From the NCBI GenBank assembly GCA_902589475.1, contig CACITD010000001.1, forward strand, positions 48,620-112,619: 64,000 nt of DNA. Direction: 5' to 3'. The notes below the pieces were generated by a model. It was given only the letters and a program-made list of their open reading frames with translations. It had not been told where the DNA came from and did no database searches. Shown one piece after another: positions 25,421 through 37,121 of this stretch (within the stretch, counting starts at the first letter, position 1; each line of letters begins with the position of its first letter). This stretch comes from an uncultured Alphaproteobacteria bacterium. GTDB taxonomy: Bacteria > Pseudomonadota > Alphaproteobacteria > Thalassobaculales > Thalassobaculaceae. A program made the translations under genes and the position numbers.

Positions 25421-26260
25421 TTAACTGTTTTGCGTTACTGCCATCTTCTCTAGCGATGCGCTCACATCACCTATTATTCCACAGGAAAGTCGGATATTGT
25501 CTCCCGGTTTAACTTTATAGAGCCCGGTGCACGTTCCAGTCGAAACAACAGAACCAGCTTTAAGCCCCCCTCTTCTTCTTTGCTGATTAGCTAACCACAC
25601 CATCACATTTACAGGATCTCCCAAAGCTTTTTCACCAGAACCTGAAGCGACTTTCTTTTCGTTCACGTATAGTTCTGCGGGGTTATCCTTTAGGGAACTA
25701 GATTTCGGCAGCGTAGCTATTTCGCCAATACATAGAGCTATGTTTGCTCCGCAATCAGCAGTTACATTGTACCTACCGCTATTTGCAATACCCGAGCGAA
25801 AACGCGATCCCACAAGTTCAAGCGCCGCTGCAGCGCCATCTATCGCAGAAATGACTTCACTACGACTATATGCCTGATCACGGCTCGGTAACTCACTTCC
25901 CAACCGCAGCCCAAATTCGCCTTCGACCCAAACATCATGCGTATCGAATATTGGAATTTGATCGCCATTTTGAAAACTGTACTTTCCTGGCACCCGACAT
26001 GATCCGGGTTCGTCTGTGCCCAGCTTTTTCTGAGCCTCTTCAGAAGTAGAGCCAACTTTCCAAAATACAGACCCGTTTCCTAGGCCTTCTAATACCTTTT
26101 CTTGAATCTGATAAGCAGTCTCCAAATTCTCTATTTGCTCATGTTCTTCATTATCTACCATTAACCCCGTTAGGCGAGCTTTTATTAGCTTCTTAATAAG
26201 TGGTTCAAATTTTTCTAACAATTTTTTTTCCTTTTGACTTAACCAAGAATTTCGGCACAT
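25421..26260 (-). CDS. 2-keto-4-pentenoate hydratase-family protein
   Basis: A 279-residue protein of the MhpD/HpcG hydratase-decarboxylase family (fumarylacetoacetase superfamily). Recognisable segments are FWKVGSTSEEAQKKLGTDEP near residue 67, the metal-ligand acidic cluster around WVEGEFGLRLGSELP, and LELVGSRFRSG. The C-terminal segment is LGDPVNVMVWLANQQRRRGGLKAGSVVSTGTCTG. Family members hydrate 2-oxo-alkenoates formed by meta-cleavage of aromatic rings. The start codon at 26260 lies 11 bases after the GMC oxidoreductase stop, so the two form an operon. The exact substrate is unknown. Confidence 0.83.
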   Translation of the reverse strand: MCRNSWLSQKEKKLLEKFEPLIKKLIKARLTGLMVDNEEHEQIENLETAYQIQEKVLEGLGNGSVFWKVGSTSEEAQKKLGTDEPGSCRVPGKYSFQNGDQIPIFDTHDVWVEGEFGLRLGSELPSRDQAYSRSEVISAIDGAAAALELVGSRFRSGIANSGRYNVTADCGANIALCIGEIATLPKSSSLKDNPAELYVNEKKVASGSGEKALGDPVNVMVWLANQQRRRGGLKAGSVVSTGTCTGLYKVKPGDNIRLSCGIIGDVSASLEKMAVTQNS

Positions 26261-26271
26261 TCAAAGCATCT

Positions 26272-27888
26272 TTATCTTAAACTTGCTTCGTCCTCTTTAA
26301 TCATATCTGCAGCCTTTTCCGCGATCATGATCGTTGGCGCATTCGTATTCCCTGACGTCAACGTCGGCATAATCGACGCATCTACAACACGGAGTGATTG
26401 CATTCCTATTATACGAAGCCTATCGTCTACTACGGCTTTGGGGTCGCTACCCATTTTACAGGTTCCTACAGGATGATAAACGGTGTTACCTCGCTCTCTG
26501 GCGAAATCAAGTAACTCATCATCACTTTGGATCTCTTCGTTAGGATTGAGTTCTTTTGCAACAAAGTCCTTAAGGGCTGGTGCGGAAGCAATCCGTTTGG
26601 CAATCTTCATCCCTTCGATTAATGTTCTTCTATCATTTTCTTCCGCAAGAAAGTTCCCCTTTATCGCGGGTTGCTCGACTGGGTTTGAAGACTTGATATG
26701 TATCGACCCTCTAGATTCTGGCCTCAATTGGCAAGGCGAAATTGTCATGCCGGGATGTTTATCTAGAATTCGCTTTTTCACATCCTTAAAACTTGCATGA
26801 GCTATATGATATTGAACATCGGGAGTTGCAATCTCGGGACGAGTGCGAACAAAACCCGCAAGTATTCCGGCCGGATACGTCATTATTCCTCGCCGCGTGA
26901 ATGCATAACGCAAAGCCTCCCTTATCAACGATACCCCCCGAGTTTGCTCATTCAGCGTTATTTTCTTTTTTATTTCCCAGGTTTGACGCACCATGTAATG
27001 ATCTTGATAATTTTCTCCAACACCAGGTAGAGGGTGAACCACCTCAATACCATATTGTCTGATTATATTTGGATTTCCAATACCTGATAGTTCAAGAATT
27101 TGGGGAGACTGCACTGCTCCAGCGCACAGCACCACACCTTTTGCTGCCGTCACGGTTCTTGTCTTACCATTCTGTTCAAACTTTACGCCTGTTGCCCGAC
27201 CCCCGTCTGTCAATATTCCCAAAGTATGAGCATTTATTTCTAAACTCAGGTTAGGTCTTTTTAACGCTGGCTCGAGAAAAGCTTTGGCGGTAGACCAGCG
27301 TCTACCATTTTTTTGAGTAACCTGAAAATAACCAAAACCTTCTTGATCGCCGCTGTTATAGTCAGCGTTTTTAGGATACCCGCACTGTTCTGCAGCATCT
27401 AAAACGACATCTAAAAGCTCCGCTTTTTCTCTCCCTTCAGCAGTGACGAGTTCGCCGTTTTTTCCTCTCCACGCCTCATCAGAGCTCTCATAATTTTCTG
27501 ATTTTGAAAAATACGGAAGAACTGATTCATAAGACCAGCCACGATTGCCTAACTGCGACCACGTATCATAATCGAGTGGCTGCCCCCGAACATATACCAT
27601 CCCATTAATTGAGCTCGACCCGCCCAAAACACGTCCCCTCGGGATTGGTATCCTCCTATTTTTGGAATTAGGTTCTGGTTCGGTTTCGAACCTCCAATTC
27701 AATCCCGGCATGTCCAAAGTTTTTACAAAACCGACAGGGATATGTATCCAAGGGTTTGAGTCCTTGCCACCAGCTTCTAATAGAAGAACTGTCCTGGAAA
27801 CATCTTCAGTCAGACGGTTAGCTAATGTACACCCGGCCGATCCAGCGCCAACGATGATATAGTCAAAGGCTTTGTTGAAATCTTCCAT
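26272..27888 (-). CDS. GMC-family flavin oxidoreductase (choline/alcohol dehydrogenase-like)
   Basis: A 538-residue FAD enzyme of the glucose-methanol-choline family. The dinucleotide-binding loop is IIVGAGSAGCTLANRL (residues 11-26), GMC signature 1 is in GRVLGGSSSINGMVYVRGQP, signature 2 in GAVQSPQILELSGIG, and the active-site histidine in VYHPVGTCKMGSD with the C-terminal LTSGNTNAPTIMIAEKAADM. Length and motif spacing match alcohol and choline dehydrogenases such as BetA and AlkJ. No betaine genes are nearby, so a general alcohol dehydrogenase is more likely. It is the first gene of a unit with the hydratase. Confidence 0.9.
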   Translation of the reverse strand: MEDFNKAFDYIIVGAGSAGCTLANRLTEDVSRTVLLLEAGGKDSNPWIHIPVGFVKTLDMPGLNWRFETEPEPNSKNRRIPIPRGRVLGGSSSINGMVYVRGQPLDYDTWSQLGNRGWSYESVLPYFSKSENYESSDEAWRGKNGELVTAEGREKAELLDVVLDAAEQCGYPKNADYNSGDQEGFGYFQVTQKNGRRWSTAKAFLEPALKRPNLSLEINAHTLGILTDGGRATGVKFEQNGKTRTVTAAKGVVLCAGAVQSPQILELSGIGNPNIIRQYGIEVVHPLPGVGENYQDHYMVRQTWEIKKKITLNEQTRGVSLIREALRYAFTRRGIMTYPAGILAGFVRTRPEIATPDVQYHIAHASFKDVKKRILDKHPGMTISPCQLRPESRGSIHIKSSNPVEQPAIKGNFLAEENDRRTLIEGMKIAKRIASAPALKDFVAKELNPNEEIQSDDELLDFARERGNTVYHPVGTCKMGSDPKAVVDDRLRIIGMQSLRVVDASIMPTLTSGNTNAPTIMIAEKAADMIKEDEASLR

Positions 27889-27940
27889 GTCTATTTCTAC
27901 TCATCTTCAAAAGTTGTATTTTAGTAAAAAATGCAGTTTT

Positions 27941-29323
27941 TCAGTCTACAGAGAGCTCAGGTCTGGCTGATAACCCAAAGTGTCCCTCCAGTGCTAGTCC
28001 TATAGATAAAGCCTCTTTATCCCTTCCCAGAGGACACATTACTTGAAGGCCCACGGGCAATGCCGACCCAAATTGGTGAACCGGCGTTGTTATCGCACAA
28101 AGACGAAATATATTTCCTGGTTGAGTATTTCTTGAGGCTTGTAGTGATTTTTGCGCTGCTTTTGGGTTTGTTAGATCCCCGACAGGCATTGGTAAAAAAG
28201 GGCATGTCGGCGAAACCCATCCATCCAAGCCTTCAAAAGCATCCTCAGCTAGAGCTGCGAGTTGATGGTGCCGTATAACTGCAGCAGCATGTTCCATTCC
28301 AGAGATTGAAAGACCTTTTTCTGCTCTAGCACCAGTGGTAGGGTCCATCTCTGGTAACGCCGCACGAAATCCTTTTTCTCCAATTGCAGCCAAAAATTCT
28401 GGCGGTGCAATGGCGGGGAAAATCCAGTCTCGCTCGTTAGGGTCGGGTATATCTACATCAACTATTTCTACTCCAGCTTCGACCAGCGAAGCTAGGGCAG
28501 CTTCGACACAGGACAGAACATCTGCGTCTATGTCTTCAAAAAAGAATGAAGTTGGTTTTCCCAGCCGCAAACCCGTTAATGGCGTTGCCAAAGGAATATC
28601 AGATCCTGTCATTATGGCATGCAGAATAGCTGCATCTGCGGCATTACTGGTTAATGGGCCGAGTGTATCAAGCGTAGGCGAAAGCGGGAAAACCCCATCT
28701 GTGGGCAAGAGACCCACGGATGTTTTGTGTCCAAATATCCCATTGAGACATGCTGGTATTCTAACCGAACCGCCTGTATCAGAGCCCATAGCAAATGCGC
28801 ACATACCAGCCGCAGTAGCCACACCTGAACCGCTAGAAGATCCACCTGGAATCCGATGTGTTGATAGGTCCCATGGATTCCAGGGGGTACCTCTTGCTTC
28901 ATTAACGCCAGTGGCGCCAAGCGCATATTCAACCGTTTTGGTTTTACCCAAGATGATACAGCCAGATTGTTTTAACGCTGTAACATATCGTCCCTCCGGA
29001 CCTGTTATCACCGATGCATCATAAAGAGAGCCATTAGTCGTTGGCATATTTTCCACCGCGTAGATATCTTTAATGGCGATCGGAACTCCCATCAACGGGC
29101 CTAAATCAATTCCTGAAGCCAATAACTTGTCTATCGCCTCTGCGGCTTCTTCCGCCTGCTCGTAAGCTACAAACTGGTATGCGTTCAGTTTTGGTTCTAA
29201 AGCCTCTATTCGATCTAGATATGCTCTAACAGCTTTCTTTGCTGAAGTTTTACCAGCTCGCAGAGCCTCTGCAAAAACGGCAATTCCACCACTGCCTAGT
29301 GGGTCATCTGGCAAAATAGTCAT
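27941..29323 (-). CDS. Amidase signature family hydrolase
   Basis: A 460-residue amidase. The Ser-cisSer-Lys triad segments are clear: VPIAIKDIYAVENMPTTNGS (Lys), GGSSSGSGVATAAGM (cis-Ser) and GSDTGGSVRIPACLNGIFG (nucleophile Ser). C-terminal family segments such as LPVGLQVMCPLGRDKEAL are intact. It is an AtzF/GatA-like stand-alone amidase; no gatB or gatC is adjacent, so it is not assigned to tRNA amidation. GAGAG precedes the ATG. It lies upstream of the GMC gene on the same strand with a 52-base gap. Confidence 0.88.
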   Translation of the reverse strand: MTILPDDPLGSGGIAVFAEALRAGKTSAKKAVRAYLDRIEALEPKLNAYQFVAYEQAEEAAEAIDKLLASGIDLGPLMGVPIAIKDIYAVENMPTTNGSLYDASVITGPEGRYVTALKQSGCIILGKTKTVEYALGATGVNEARGTPWNPWDLSTHRIPGGSSSGSGVATAAGMCAFAMGSDTGGSVRIPACLNGIFGHKTSVGLLPTDGVFPLSPTLDTLGPLTSNAADAAILHAIMTGSDIPLATPLTGLRLGKPTSFFFEDIDADVLSCVEAALASLVEAGVEIVDVDIPDPNERDWIFPAIAPPEFLAAIGEKGFRAALPEMDPTTGARAEKGLSISGMEHAAAVIRHHQLAALAEDAFEGLDGWVSPTCPFLPMPVGDLTNPKAAQKSLQASRNTQPGNIFRLCAITTPVHQFGSALPVGLQVMCPLGRDKEALSIGLALEGHFGLSARPELSVD

Positions 29324-29476
29324 GGTATTCTCTCGTCTTATTAAAAGATTGGTAGTGCAAACTTCTTAAAATACGTTATCAGTATAGTAAAACAATAAAA
29401 ATGAATTGTAACCTTTAGATGAGAGTTAACATGTTATTAAAAATCACCAAAAAACATATTTGCAAAAGGTTCGCTT

Positions 29477-29902
29477 ATGATTAGTTATAATGCGGCATTG
29501 GTTTACTCCGTTGTACTCGCAGCAGCGGCAGACGGACGCGTAGAAGAAGACGAATTAAAAACCATAAAATCAATGACTTTGGGGTTACCTATATTTGTAG
29601 GGTTTGACGACGCTAAGTTTTTTGAAACAGCCGCCGCTTGCACAGACCTTTTAACAGAAGAAGATGGCTTAGATGCAGCTATTGAGATAATCCGCCAATC
29701 GCTTCCAACAAAATTATGCCCTACTGCATATGCCCTTGCTTGTGATGTTGTAGCTGTGAATGGTATTGCAACCCAGGAAGAGCTACGCTTCTTAGAAATG
29801 CTAAGACACGAACTTGCTGTGGATAGGCTCACAGCCGCTGCTATAGAACGGGGCTCTGCAGCTAGATATGCACGATACAGAGATGATGATGGACCCGAAT
29901 AA
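29477..29902 (+). CDS. TerB-like domain protein (141 aa)
   Basis: A 141-residue all-helical TerB/DjlA-fold protein. The two D-G-x-x-x-x-E-E-x-E type sites are seen in VLAAAADGRVEEDELKTIKSM and VVAVNGIATQEELRFLEML; the second carries Asn-Gly instead of Asp-Gly. A basic, Arg-rich tail (AARYARYRDDDG) ends the protein. The frame extends into the following dehydrogenase gene by 35 bases if that gene starts at 29868. This is the second TerB-like protein in the window; the other, at about 5.2 kb, is not a close copy. Confidence 0.8.
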   Translation: MISYNAALVYSVVLAAAADGRVEEDELKTIKSMTLGLPIFVGFDDAKFFETAAACTDLLTEEDGLDAAIEIIRQSLPTKLCPTAYALACDVVAVNGIATQEELRFLEMLRHELAVDRLTAAAIERGSAARYARYRDDDGPE

Positions 29903-30818
29903 AAGTAAAGAGGTTGCAGGACTAACAGTTGGTTTGATTGGCCTGGGCCTCATGGGAACGCCGATGGCGCATAAATTAAGCCAATCAGGAGCGATGCTAA
30001 GAGTTTGGAATAGGAATCAGTCGAAGTCCTCTCAACTTGCAACAGAGTTGGACAATGTATATGTCTGCAAAACACCATGCGATATTTCCGAAGGGGCTGA
30101 TGTTACAATATTAATGTTAACAGATGCTGAAGCTGTGGATGAGGTTGTCTTCGGAGCCGAGGGTAACTCAGAAGGGTTGGCTAATAATCTAAAGCCTGGT
30201 TCGCTGTTAATTGACATGGGGACAACATCAGTTCTGAAGACTCGCGCCTTTGCTACCAAATTAGAAATGAGTGGCTCTGAATGGGTCGACGCTCCAGTTT
30301 CAGGAGGCACTACAGCAGCGGAATCCGGTACTCTAACTATTATGGTTGGAGGCAGCAATCAAGCATTCAAAAAAGCCCTGCCATGGCTGCAAATATTAGG
30401 AGAGCGAATAACACACGTTGGCGATACTGGAGCTGGCCAAATTGCTAAATCTGCAAATCAGATGATAGTCGGTCTTACAATAGGTGCAGTGGCAGAAGCG
30501 TTTACATTAGCTGACGCGAATGGGGTTGAACCCGCAAAGATCCGCGAGGCTTTGTTTGGTGGTTTTGCTCATAGTCGAATATTGGAGCTACATGGTGAAA
30601 GAATGATAAAGGAAGATTTTCAGGCAAGGGCAAAATGCAGTATTCAAAGAAAGGATATAAAAGAGGCTATCGAGCTTGCCAGTGCATCTAATTGTAATCT
30701 GCCAAGCTTAGAGACAAATCTAAAACTATGGGACTACATGATAGAAGAGAATATGGGTGATTTAGATCACAGTGCCCTTCTTCTTGCAATTTCAGGACAA
30801 AAAAAAGAAGCCCCTTAA
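29868..30818 (+). CDS. Beta-hydroxyacid dehydrogenase (3-hydroxyisobutyrate dehydrogenase-like)
   Basis: A 316-residue NAD(P)-dependent dehydrogenase. The Rossmann loop is VGLIGLGLMGTPMAHKLSQ, the substrate-binding signature is DAPVSGGTTAAESGTLTIMVGG, and the catalytic lysine lies in GQIAKSANQMIVGL. Relatives act on 3-hydroxyisobutyrate, tartronate semialdehyde, 2-hydroxy-3-oxopropionate or gamma-hydroxybutyrate; the substrate is not resolved here. The start is uncertain: ATGs at 29868, 29883, 29886 and 29889 are all in frame, and the conserved part begins about ten residues after the last. It overlaps the TerB-like gene, suggesting coupled translation. Its stop codon sits inside the groEL terminator hairpin. 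Confidence 0.88.
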   Translation: MHDTEMMMDPNKSKEVAGLTVGLIGLGLMGTPMAHKLSQSGAMLRVWNRNQSKSSQLATELDNVYVCKTPCDISEGADVTILMLTDAEAVDEVVFGAEGNSEGLANNLKPGSLLIDMGTTSVLKTRAFATKLEMSGSEWVDAPVSGGTTAAESGTLTIMVGGSNQAFKKALPWLQILGERITHVGDTGAGQIAKSANQMIVGLTIGAVAEAFTLADANGVEPAKIREALFGGFAHSRILELHGERMIKEDFQARAKCSIQRKDIKEAIELASASNCNLPSLETNLKLWDYMIEENMGDLDHSALLLAISGQKKEAP

Positions 30819-30836
30819 ACAGATGAAGGGGCTTCT
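30801..30836 (-). terminator. Intrinsic terminator of groESL
   Basis: A perfect 11-bp stem AGAAGCCCCTT/AAGGGGCTTCT (30806-30816 and 30826-30836) with a nine-base loop. On the minus strand it is followed by a run of T, seen as the A-run at 30801-30806 on the plus strand. It lies 23 bases after the groEL stop. The stem overlaps the last codons and stop of the plus-strand dehydrogenase gene, so it may act as a weak terminator for that gene too. Confidence 0.85.
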
Positions 30837-30858
30837 GATATTGCGCTAGAACCTTTAA

Positions 30859-32511
<1,653 letters not shown>

Positions 32512-32545
32512 CTAATGAATGTAACTGAATATTTTAAACCAATCG

Positions 32546-32833
32546 TTAACCGATAACGCCCATTATGTCTGACTCTTTCATTATCAGAAGGTCGTCGCCA
32601 TCGATTTTAACTTCTGTACCCGACCATTTTCCAAAGAGCACGGTATCACCCTTCTTTACGTCTAAAGGCGTAATTCTGCCGTGATCGTCTCTCGCGCCCG
32701 GGCCAACCGATATTACCTTACCCTCCATTGGCTTTTCTTTTGCTGTATCTGGTATTATGATACCGCCTGCTGTTTTAGACTCGCTGTCTAAACGTTTAAC
32801 AACAACGCGGTCATGCAATGGCCTAAATCCCAT
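32546..32833 (-). CDS. groES: Co-chaperonin GroES (Cpn10)
   Basis: A 95-residue co-chaperonin. The start [16 protein letters not shown], the mobile loop around [18 protein letters not shown] and the C-terminal [31 protein letters not shown] all match the family. It caps the GroEL ring. The leader is short and carries the CIRCE-like operator, so it is probably controlled by HrcA, although no hrcA gene lies in the window. Confidence 0.97.
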   Translation of the reverse strand: MGFRPLHDRVVVKRLDSESKTAGGIIIPDTAKEKPMEGKVISVGPGARDDHGRITPLDVKKGDTVLFGKWSGTEVKIDGDDLLIMKESDIMGVIG

Positions 32834-32884
32834 TCCATATCTCCATCTAATGACTAAGTTTCCGTTAAAAACATTTTTTTATCG

Positions 32885-32911
32885 TTGGCAGTCTTGTGCC
32901 GCGACTGCCAG
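32885..32911 (-). promoter_or_regulatory. CIRCE-like HrcA operator variant upstream of groES
   Basis: TTGGCAGTC-N9-GACTGCCAG on the plus strand, with the same nine-base spacer and arm length as the CIRCE element TTAGCACTC-N9-GAGTGCTAA. Two positions differ from the consensus in each arm with changes that keep pairing (A to G with T to C, and C to G with G to C), leaving eight contiguous base pairs. It lies directly after the -10 box and 52 bases before the groES start, the usual CIRCE position. Confidence 0.65.
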
Positions 32912-32940
32912 CATGTAGTGTCTGACAATCGAACTGTCAA
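32912..32940 (-). promoter_or_regulatory. Sigma-70 promoter of groESL
   Basis: On the minus strand a perfect -35 TTGACA (32935-32940) is followed after exactly 17 bases by TACATG (32912-32917). The CIRCE-like repeat begins at the next base, so a bound repressor would cover the start point. Confidence 0.65.
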
Positions 32941-33011
32941 GGATACGAGCAAAAAAACTTTAAATTTCTAAATCGAACGAGCTAATTCTGACGCGTTTGG
33001 GCAGATCCAAA

Positions 33012-33319
33012 TCAGTCAGGCGCTAGCGTAACTTTTAAGCCATCTAAATCAGGTGTGATTGTAATCTGACAAGATAATCTAGAATTTTCCTGAACATCAA
33101 AAGCGAGATCTAGCATGTCCATCTCTTCCTCACTTTTTTCCGGTACTTTATCCTTCCAATCCTCGTCTACATACACATGGCAAGTCGCGCATGCACAGGC
33201 GCCTCCGCACTCCGCCTTTATTTGCATTCCCTCATCACGAATAGCTTCCATAAGTTGCCACCCGTCCACCCCTTCGATTTGGTGTTCATTACCATCGTGG
33301 TCTGTAACATAAAGTTTCA

Positions 33320-33320
<1 letters not shown>
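33012..33320 (-). CDS. Adrenodoxin-type [2Fe-2S] ferredoxin
   Basis: A 102-residue ferredoxin. The cluster ligands follow the adrenodoxin/putidaredoxin spacing: Cys38, Cys44 and Cys47 in ECGGACACATCHVY, and Cys84 in SRLSCQI. It carries electrons from a flavoprotein reductase to Fe-S assembly enzymes, cytochromes P450 or other oxygenases. Its ATG overlaps the stop of the reductase gene by one base (TAATG), so the two are translated together. This makes the upstream reductase its likely electron donor. Confidence 0.92.
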
Positions 33321-34351
<1,031 letters not shown>

Positions 34352-34410
34352 TCACGTTTTTTGTTAAATCTATCGACTTTTTGATAGTTGACCATACGAT
34401 GCGATTGCAT

Positions 34411-34424
34411 ACCGTTAAAACGGT
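34411..34424. promoter_or_regulatory. Palindrome upstream of the ferredoxin reductase gene
   Basis: ACCGTT-AA-AACGGT is an inverted repeat of two six-base arms, about 65 bases before the reductase start. It lies in a 156-base gap and is a possible operator. No regulator is assigned. Confidence 0.3.
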
Positions 34425-34501
34425 TATCAATCAATTCAAAAACAATAAAATAGTTTAGCTGATATCAATGCCAAGCCCTAACTCGCTCAAAATCAATATT
34501 A

Positions 34502-36082
34502 TCAGTGCCGAAAATTTCTAATACCGGTCATAACCATCGCAATTTCTTTTTCATTAGCAGCATTTATGACTTCTTGATCTTTTATCGAACCACCTGGTTG
34601 TATTACTGCCGTCGCGCCCGCTTCAATCGCACTCAACAAGCCATCTGCGAATGGAAAAAATGCATCTGATGCAACTACAGAGCCGATTGATATAGATTTT
34701 TCAAGACCTAAGGCTCTGGAAGCATCTTTTGCCTTACTTGCTGCGATGCGAGAAGCGTCAACCCTGCTCATTTGCCCAGCGCCAATACCTACAGAAGCTC
34801 CATCTTTCACGTAAACAATGGCGTTAGATTTAACGTGCTTTGCAATACGATATGCTATGAGAAGGTCTTTAAGTTCTCTGTCATTCGGGTGCCTCTCTGT
34901 AACAATTTGCAGATTTTCTTCCTCGACCTTTCCGGTATCGCCATCTTGCAATAAAAATCCACCGGCTATCCTTTTGATGGAATTTTCCATCATTCTTGGA
35001 TTAGGGAGCCCTCCCGTTTCAAGTACCCTTAAATTCTTCTTTTCCATTAAAACTTTTTTAGCTTCCTCCGTAACGTAGGGCGCTATGATTACTTCTGTGA
35101 ATATTTCCAGTATTTCGGTCGCCAATTCCCCGGTAAGTTCTGCATTAAGAGCGACGATTCCGCCAAACGCGCTTGTTTGATCACATTGTACTGCTTTTTG
35201 ATAAGCCTCCATTAAATTAGTTCCAATTGCAACACCGCAGGGATTGGCGTGTTTAATAATGGCAACAGCTGGTTCTTCAAACTCAGCGACTAACTCAAAA
35301 GCAGCGTCTGTATCATTTAAGTTATTATAACTGAGTTCTTTGCCCTGAAGTTGTGTAGCAGTGCCCACTCCTTTTCGGTCACTAGATGTTTTATAGAGGG
35401 ACGCCGACTGATGCGGGTTTTCACCATATCGTAGCGTCTTCGGGTTTAAACCTGTAACCGTAAAATACTTTGGATTTTTAATATTTACTTCGTTGCAAAA
35501 CCAATTAGCAATTTCACTATCGTACGCAGCTGTGCGAGAGAACGCTTCTGCTGCTAATTTTTTTCTAAATTCCAGAGAGGTTGAACCTTCATGTTTCTCA
35601 ATCTCGACCAGTAAAGCGTCATAATCAACGGGATCAATGATTACTGTTAAAGATCCGTAGTTTTTAGCCGCGGCTCTTATCATTGCTGGCCCACCAATAT
35701 CTATATTTTCAATACAAACATCAAAATTTGACCCCGTTTTAACCGTTTGTTCGAAGGGATAAAGGTTACACACCAAAAGATCGATAGGGAGTATATCGTT
35801 GTCCTTCATAGCGGTTTGGTGATCCTCATCGCCTCGCTTTCCCAAAAGACCGCCATGAATTTTCGGATGAAGCGTTTTTACCCTTCCCCCCATTATTTCT
35901 GGAAACCCTGTTATTTCTGCAACGTCAGTAGAAGATATCCCGGAGGACTTAAGGGCACGGGCTGTGCCTCCAGTTGAAATTATTTCAACATCATATCTGC
36001 AAAGTTTTTCCGCTAGTGACACCAAGTCTGTTTTGTCTGATGCGGAAAGAAGTGCTCTTTTAATAGAGATCAGGTCGCTCAT
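34502..36082 (-). CDS. purH: Bifunctional AICAR transformylase/IMP cyclohydrolase
   Basis: A 526-residue enzyme catalysing the last two steps of IMP synthesis. The N-terminal MGS-like IMP cyclohydrolase domain begins [21 protein letters not shown] and includes [15 protein letters not shown] and [17 protein letters not shown]. The transformylase domain carries [14 protein letters not shown] and [13 protein letters not shown] (catalytic Lys-His). The C-terminus [15 protein letters not shown] is intact. GGTG lies before the ATG. Other purine genes (purC, purS, purQ, purL) lie 3-8 kb away on the opposite strand. Confidence 0.97.
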   Translation of the reverse strand: MSDLISIKRALLSASDKTDLVSLAEKLCRYDVEIISTGGTARALKSSGISSTDVAEITGFPEIMGGRVKTLHPKIHGGLLGKRGDEDHQTAMKDNDILPIDLLVCNLYPFEQTVKTGSNFDVCIENIDIGGPAMIRAAAKNYGSLTVIIDPVDYDALLVEIEKHEGSTSLEFRKKLAAEAFSRTAAYDSEIANWFCNEVNIKNPKYFTVTGLNPKTLRYGENPHQSASLYKTSSDRKGVGTATQLQGKELSYNNLNDTDAAFELVAEFEEPAVAIIKHANPCGVAIGTNLMEAYQKAVQCDQTSAFGGIVALNAELTGELATEILEIFTEVIIAPYVTEEAKKVLMEKKNLRVLETGGLPNPRMMENSIKRIAGGFLLQDGDTGKVEEENLQIVTERHPNDRELKDLLIAYRIAKHVKSNAIVYVKDGASVGIGAGQMSRVDASRIAASKAKDASRALGLEKSISIGSVVASDAFFPFADGLLSAIEAGATAVIQPGGSIKDQEVINAANEKEIAMVMTGIRNFRH

Positions 36083-36149
36083 TTGTCTACACCATCTTTG
36101 GTCAATTAATTTGATTAAATATCTTGTTTGCGGGTTTAGAATTTATCCA

Positions 36150-37067
36150 TTAATCAGCCGAATTATTCTCTTTTTCTTTGTTTATTTTACTCTCGCGAAC
36201 AGCAATATATGCCGTACTTCCAAAAATTAAAACCGAACCGAGCCAAGTAAAAATATCTGGAATCTCACTAAAGAAGCAATATCCAAATAACGCAGCCCAT
36301 ATCATTCTTGTAAATTCTACCGGCATAACAACGGATGTCTCTCCTAATTTCAATGATTCATTCATCAACGTTTGAGCTATGGTTCCAAACGTCGCAATTA
36401 TTAACATTAAAATTAGCTGATAGACCGTAGGCGATTGCCATACTGGTATTGCTGCTATCAAAACCATAGGGGATAGAAAAATTGACGCATAAATTGCGAT
36501 TGTAAGACTCGAGTCAGTGCGTGTTAGAACCTTAATGACCATCAAAGCAAGAGACCAAATAATAGCTTGAGACAGTATCAAAATCGGTCCTAGCCCAAAA
36601 TCGATTAACCCGGGACGGATAATCACCAAAGTACCAAAAAAACCAATTAGCAGAGCAGTTATCCTGCGTATTTTGATAATTTCGCGCAGTAACAATACAG
36701 CGAATAGTGTTGCAAATAATGGAACGGCGAAGCTTAGCGCGGTTACTTGCGCTAGAGGGGTGATGCTTAGGCCATAGAAAAAACAGAGCATGGCGCCGGC
36801 ATTCAAAAGGCCACGAAGTGCATGTAATTTAATCTTGCTGGTTCTTAATATTGCAAATCGATTTTTGAAAATGATCGGCGATAGCACAATAAGTCCCAGT
36901 GAAGCTCTAAAAAATGCTATCTGGAACGGATGTAAATCTTTTGATAGATCTCTCACTAATGCATGCATAGCAACAAATAACACCGATGCTAGCGCCATAA
37001 AAATAATTGCCCTGCTTGTCAAAGGTAATTCGCTGAAACGTGTCTGAAGCTTTTTAAATAGATTCAA
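36150..37067 (-). CDS. EamA/DMT-family transporter
   Basis: A 305-residue inner-membrane carrier with about ten helices in two EamA repeats. Visible segments include HPFQIAFFRASLGLIVL in helix 2, PLAQVTALSFAVPLFATLFA in helix 4, and GETSVVMPVEFTRMIWAALFGY in the second repeat. This pattern matches the group often labelled RhaT-like or S-adenosylmethionine-type carriers, but substrate is not inferred. The start is TTG at 37067; no nearby ATG precedes the first helix. It lies between purH and ygfZ on the same strand. Confidence 0.86.
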   Translation of the reverse strand: MNLFKKLQTRFSELPLTSRAIIFMALASVLFVAMHALVRDLSKDLHPFQIAFFRASLGLIVLSPIIFKNRFAILRTSKIKLHALRGLLNAGAMLCFFYGLSITPLAQVTALSFAVPLFATLFAVLLLREIIKIRRITALLIGFFGTLVIIRPGLIDFGLGPILILSQAIIWSLALMVIKVLTRTDSSLTIAIYASIFLSPMVLIAAIPVWQSPTVYQLILMLIIATFGTIAQTLMNESLKLGETSVVMPVEFTRMIWAALFGYCFFSEIPDIFTWLGSVLIFGSTAYIAVRESKINKEKENNSAD

Positions 37068-37121
37068 AGTATTTCTTAGCAGTTCAAAAGGAGAAAATTT
37101 ATAATCAATTTCTACTGATTA

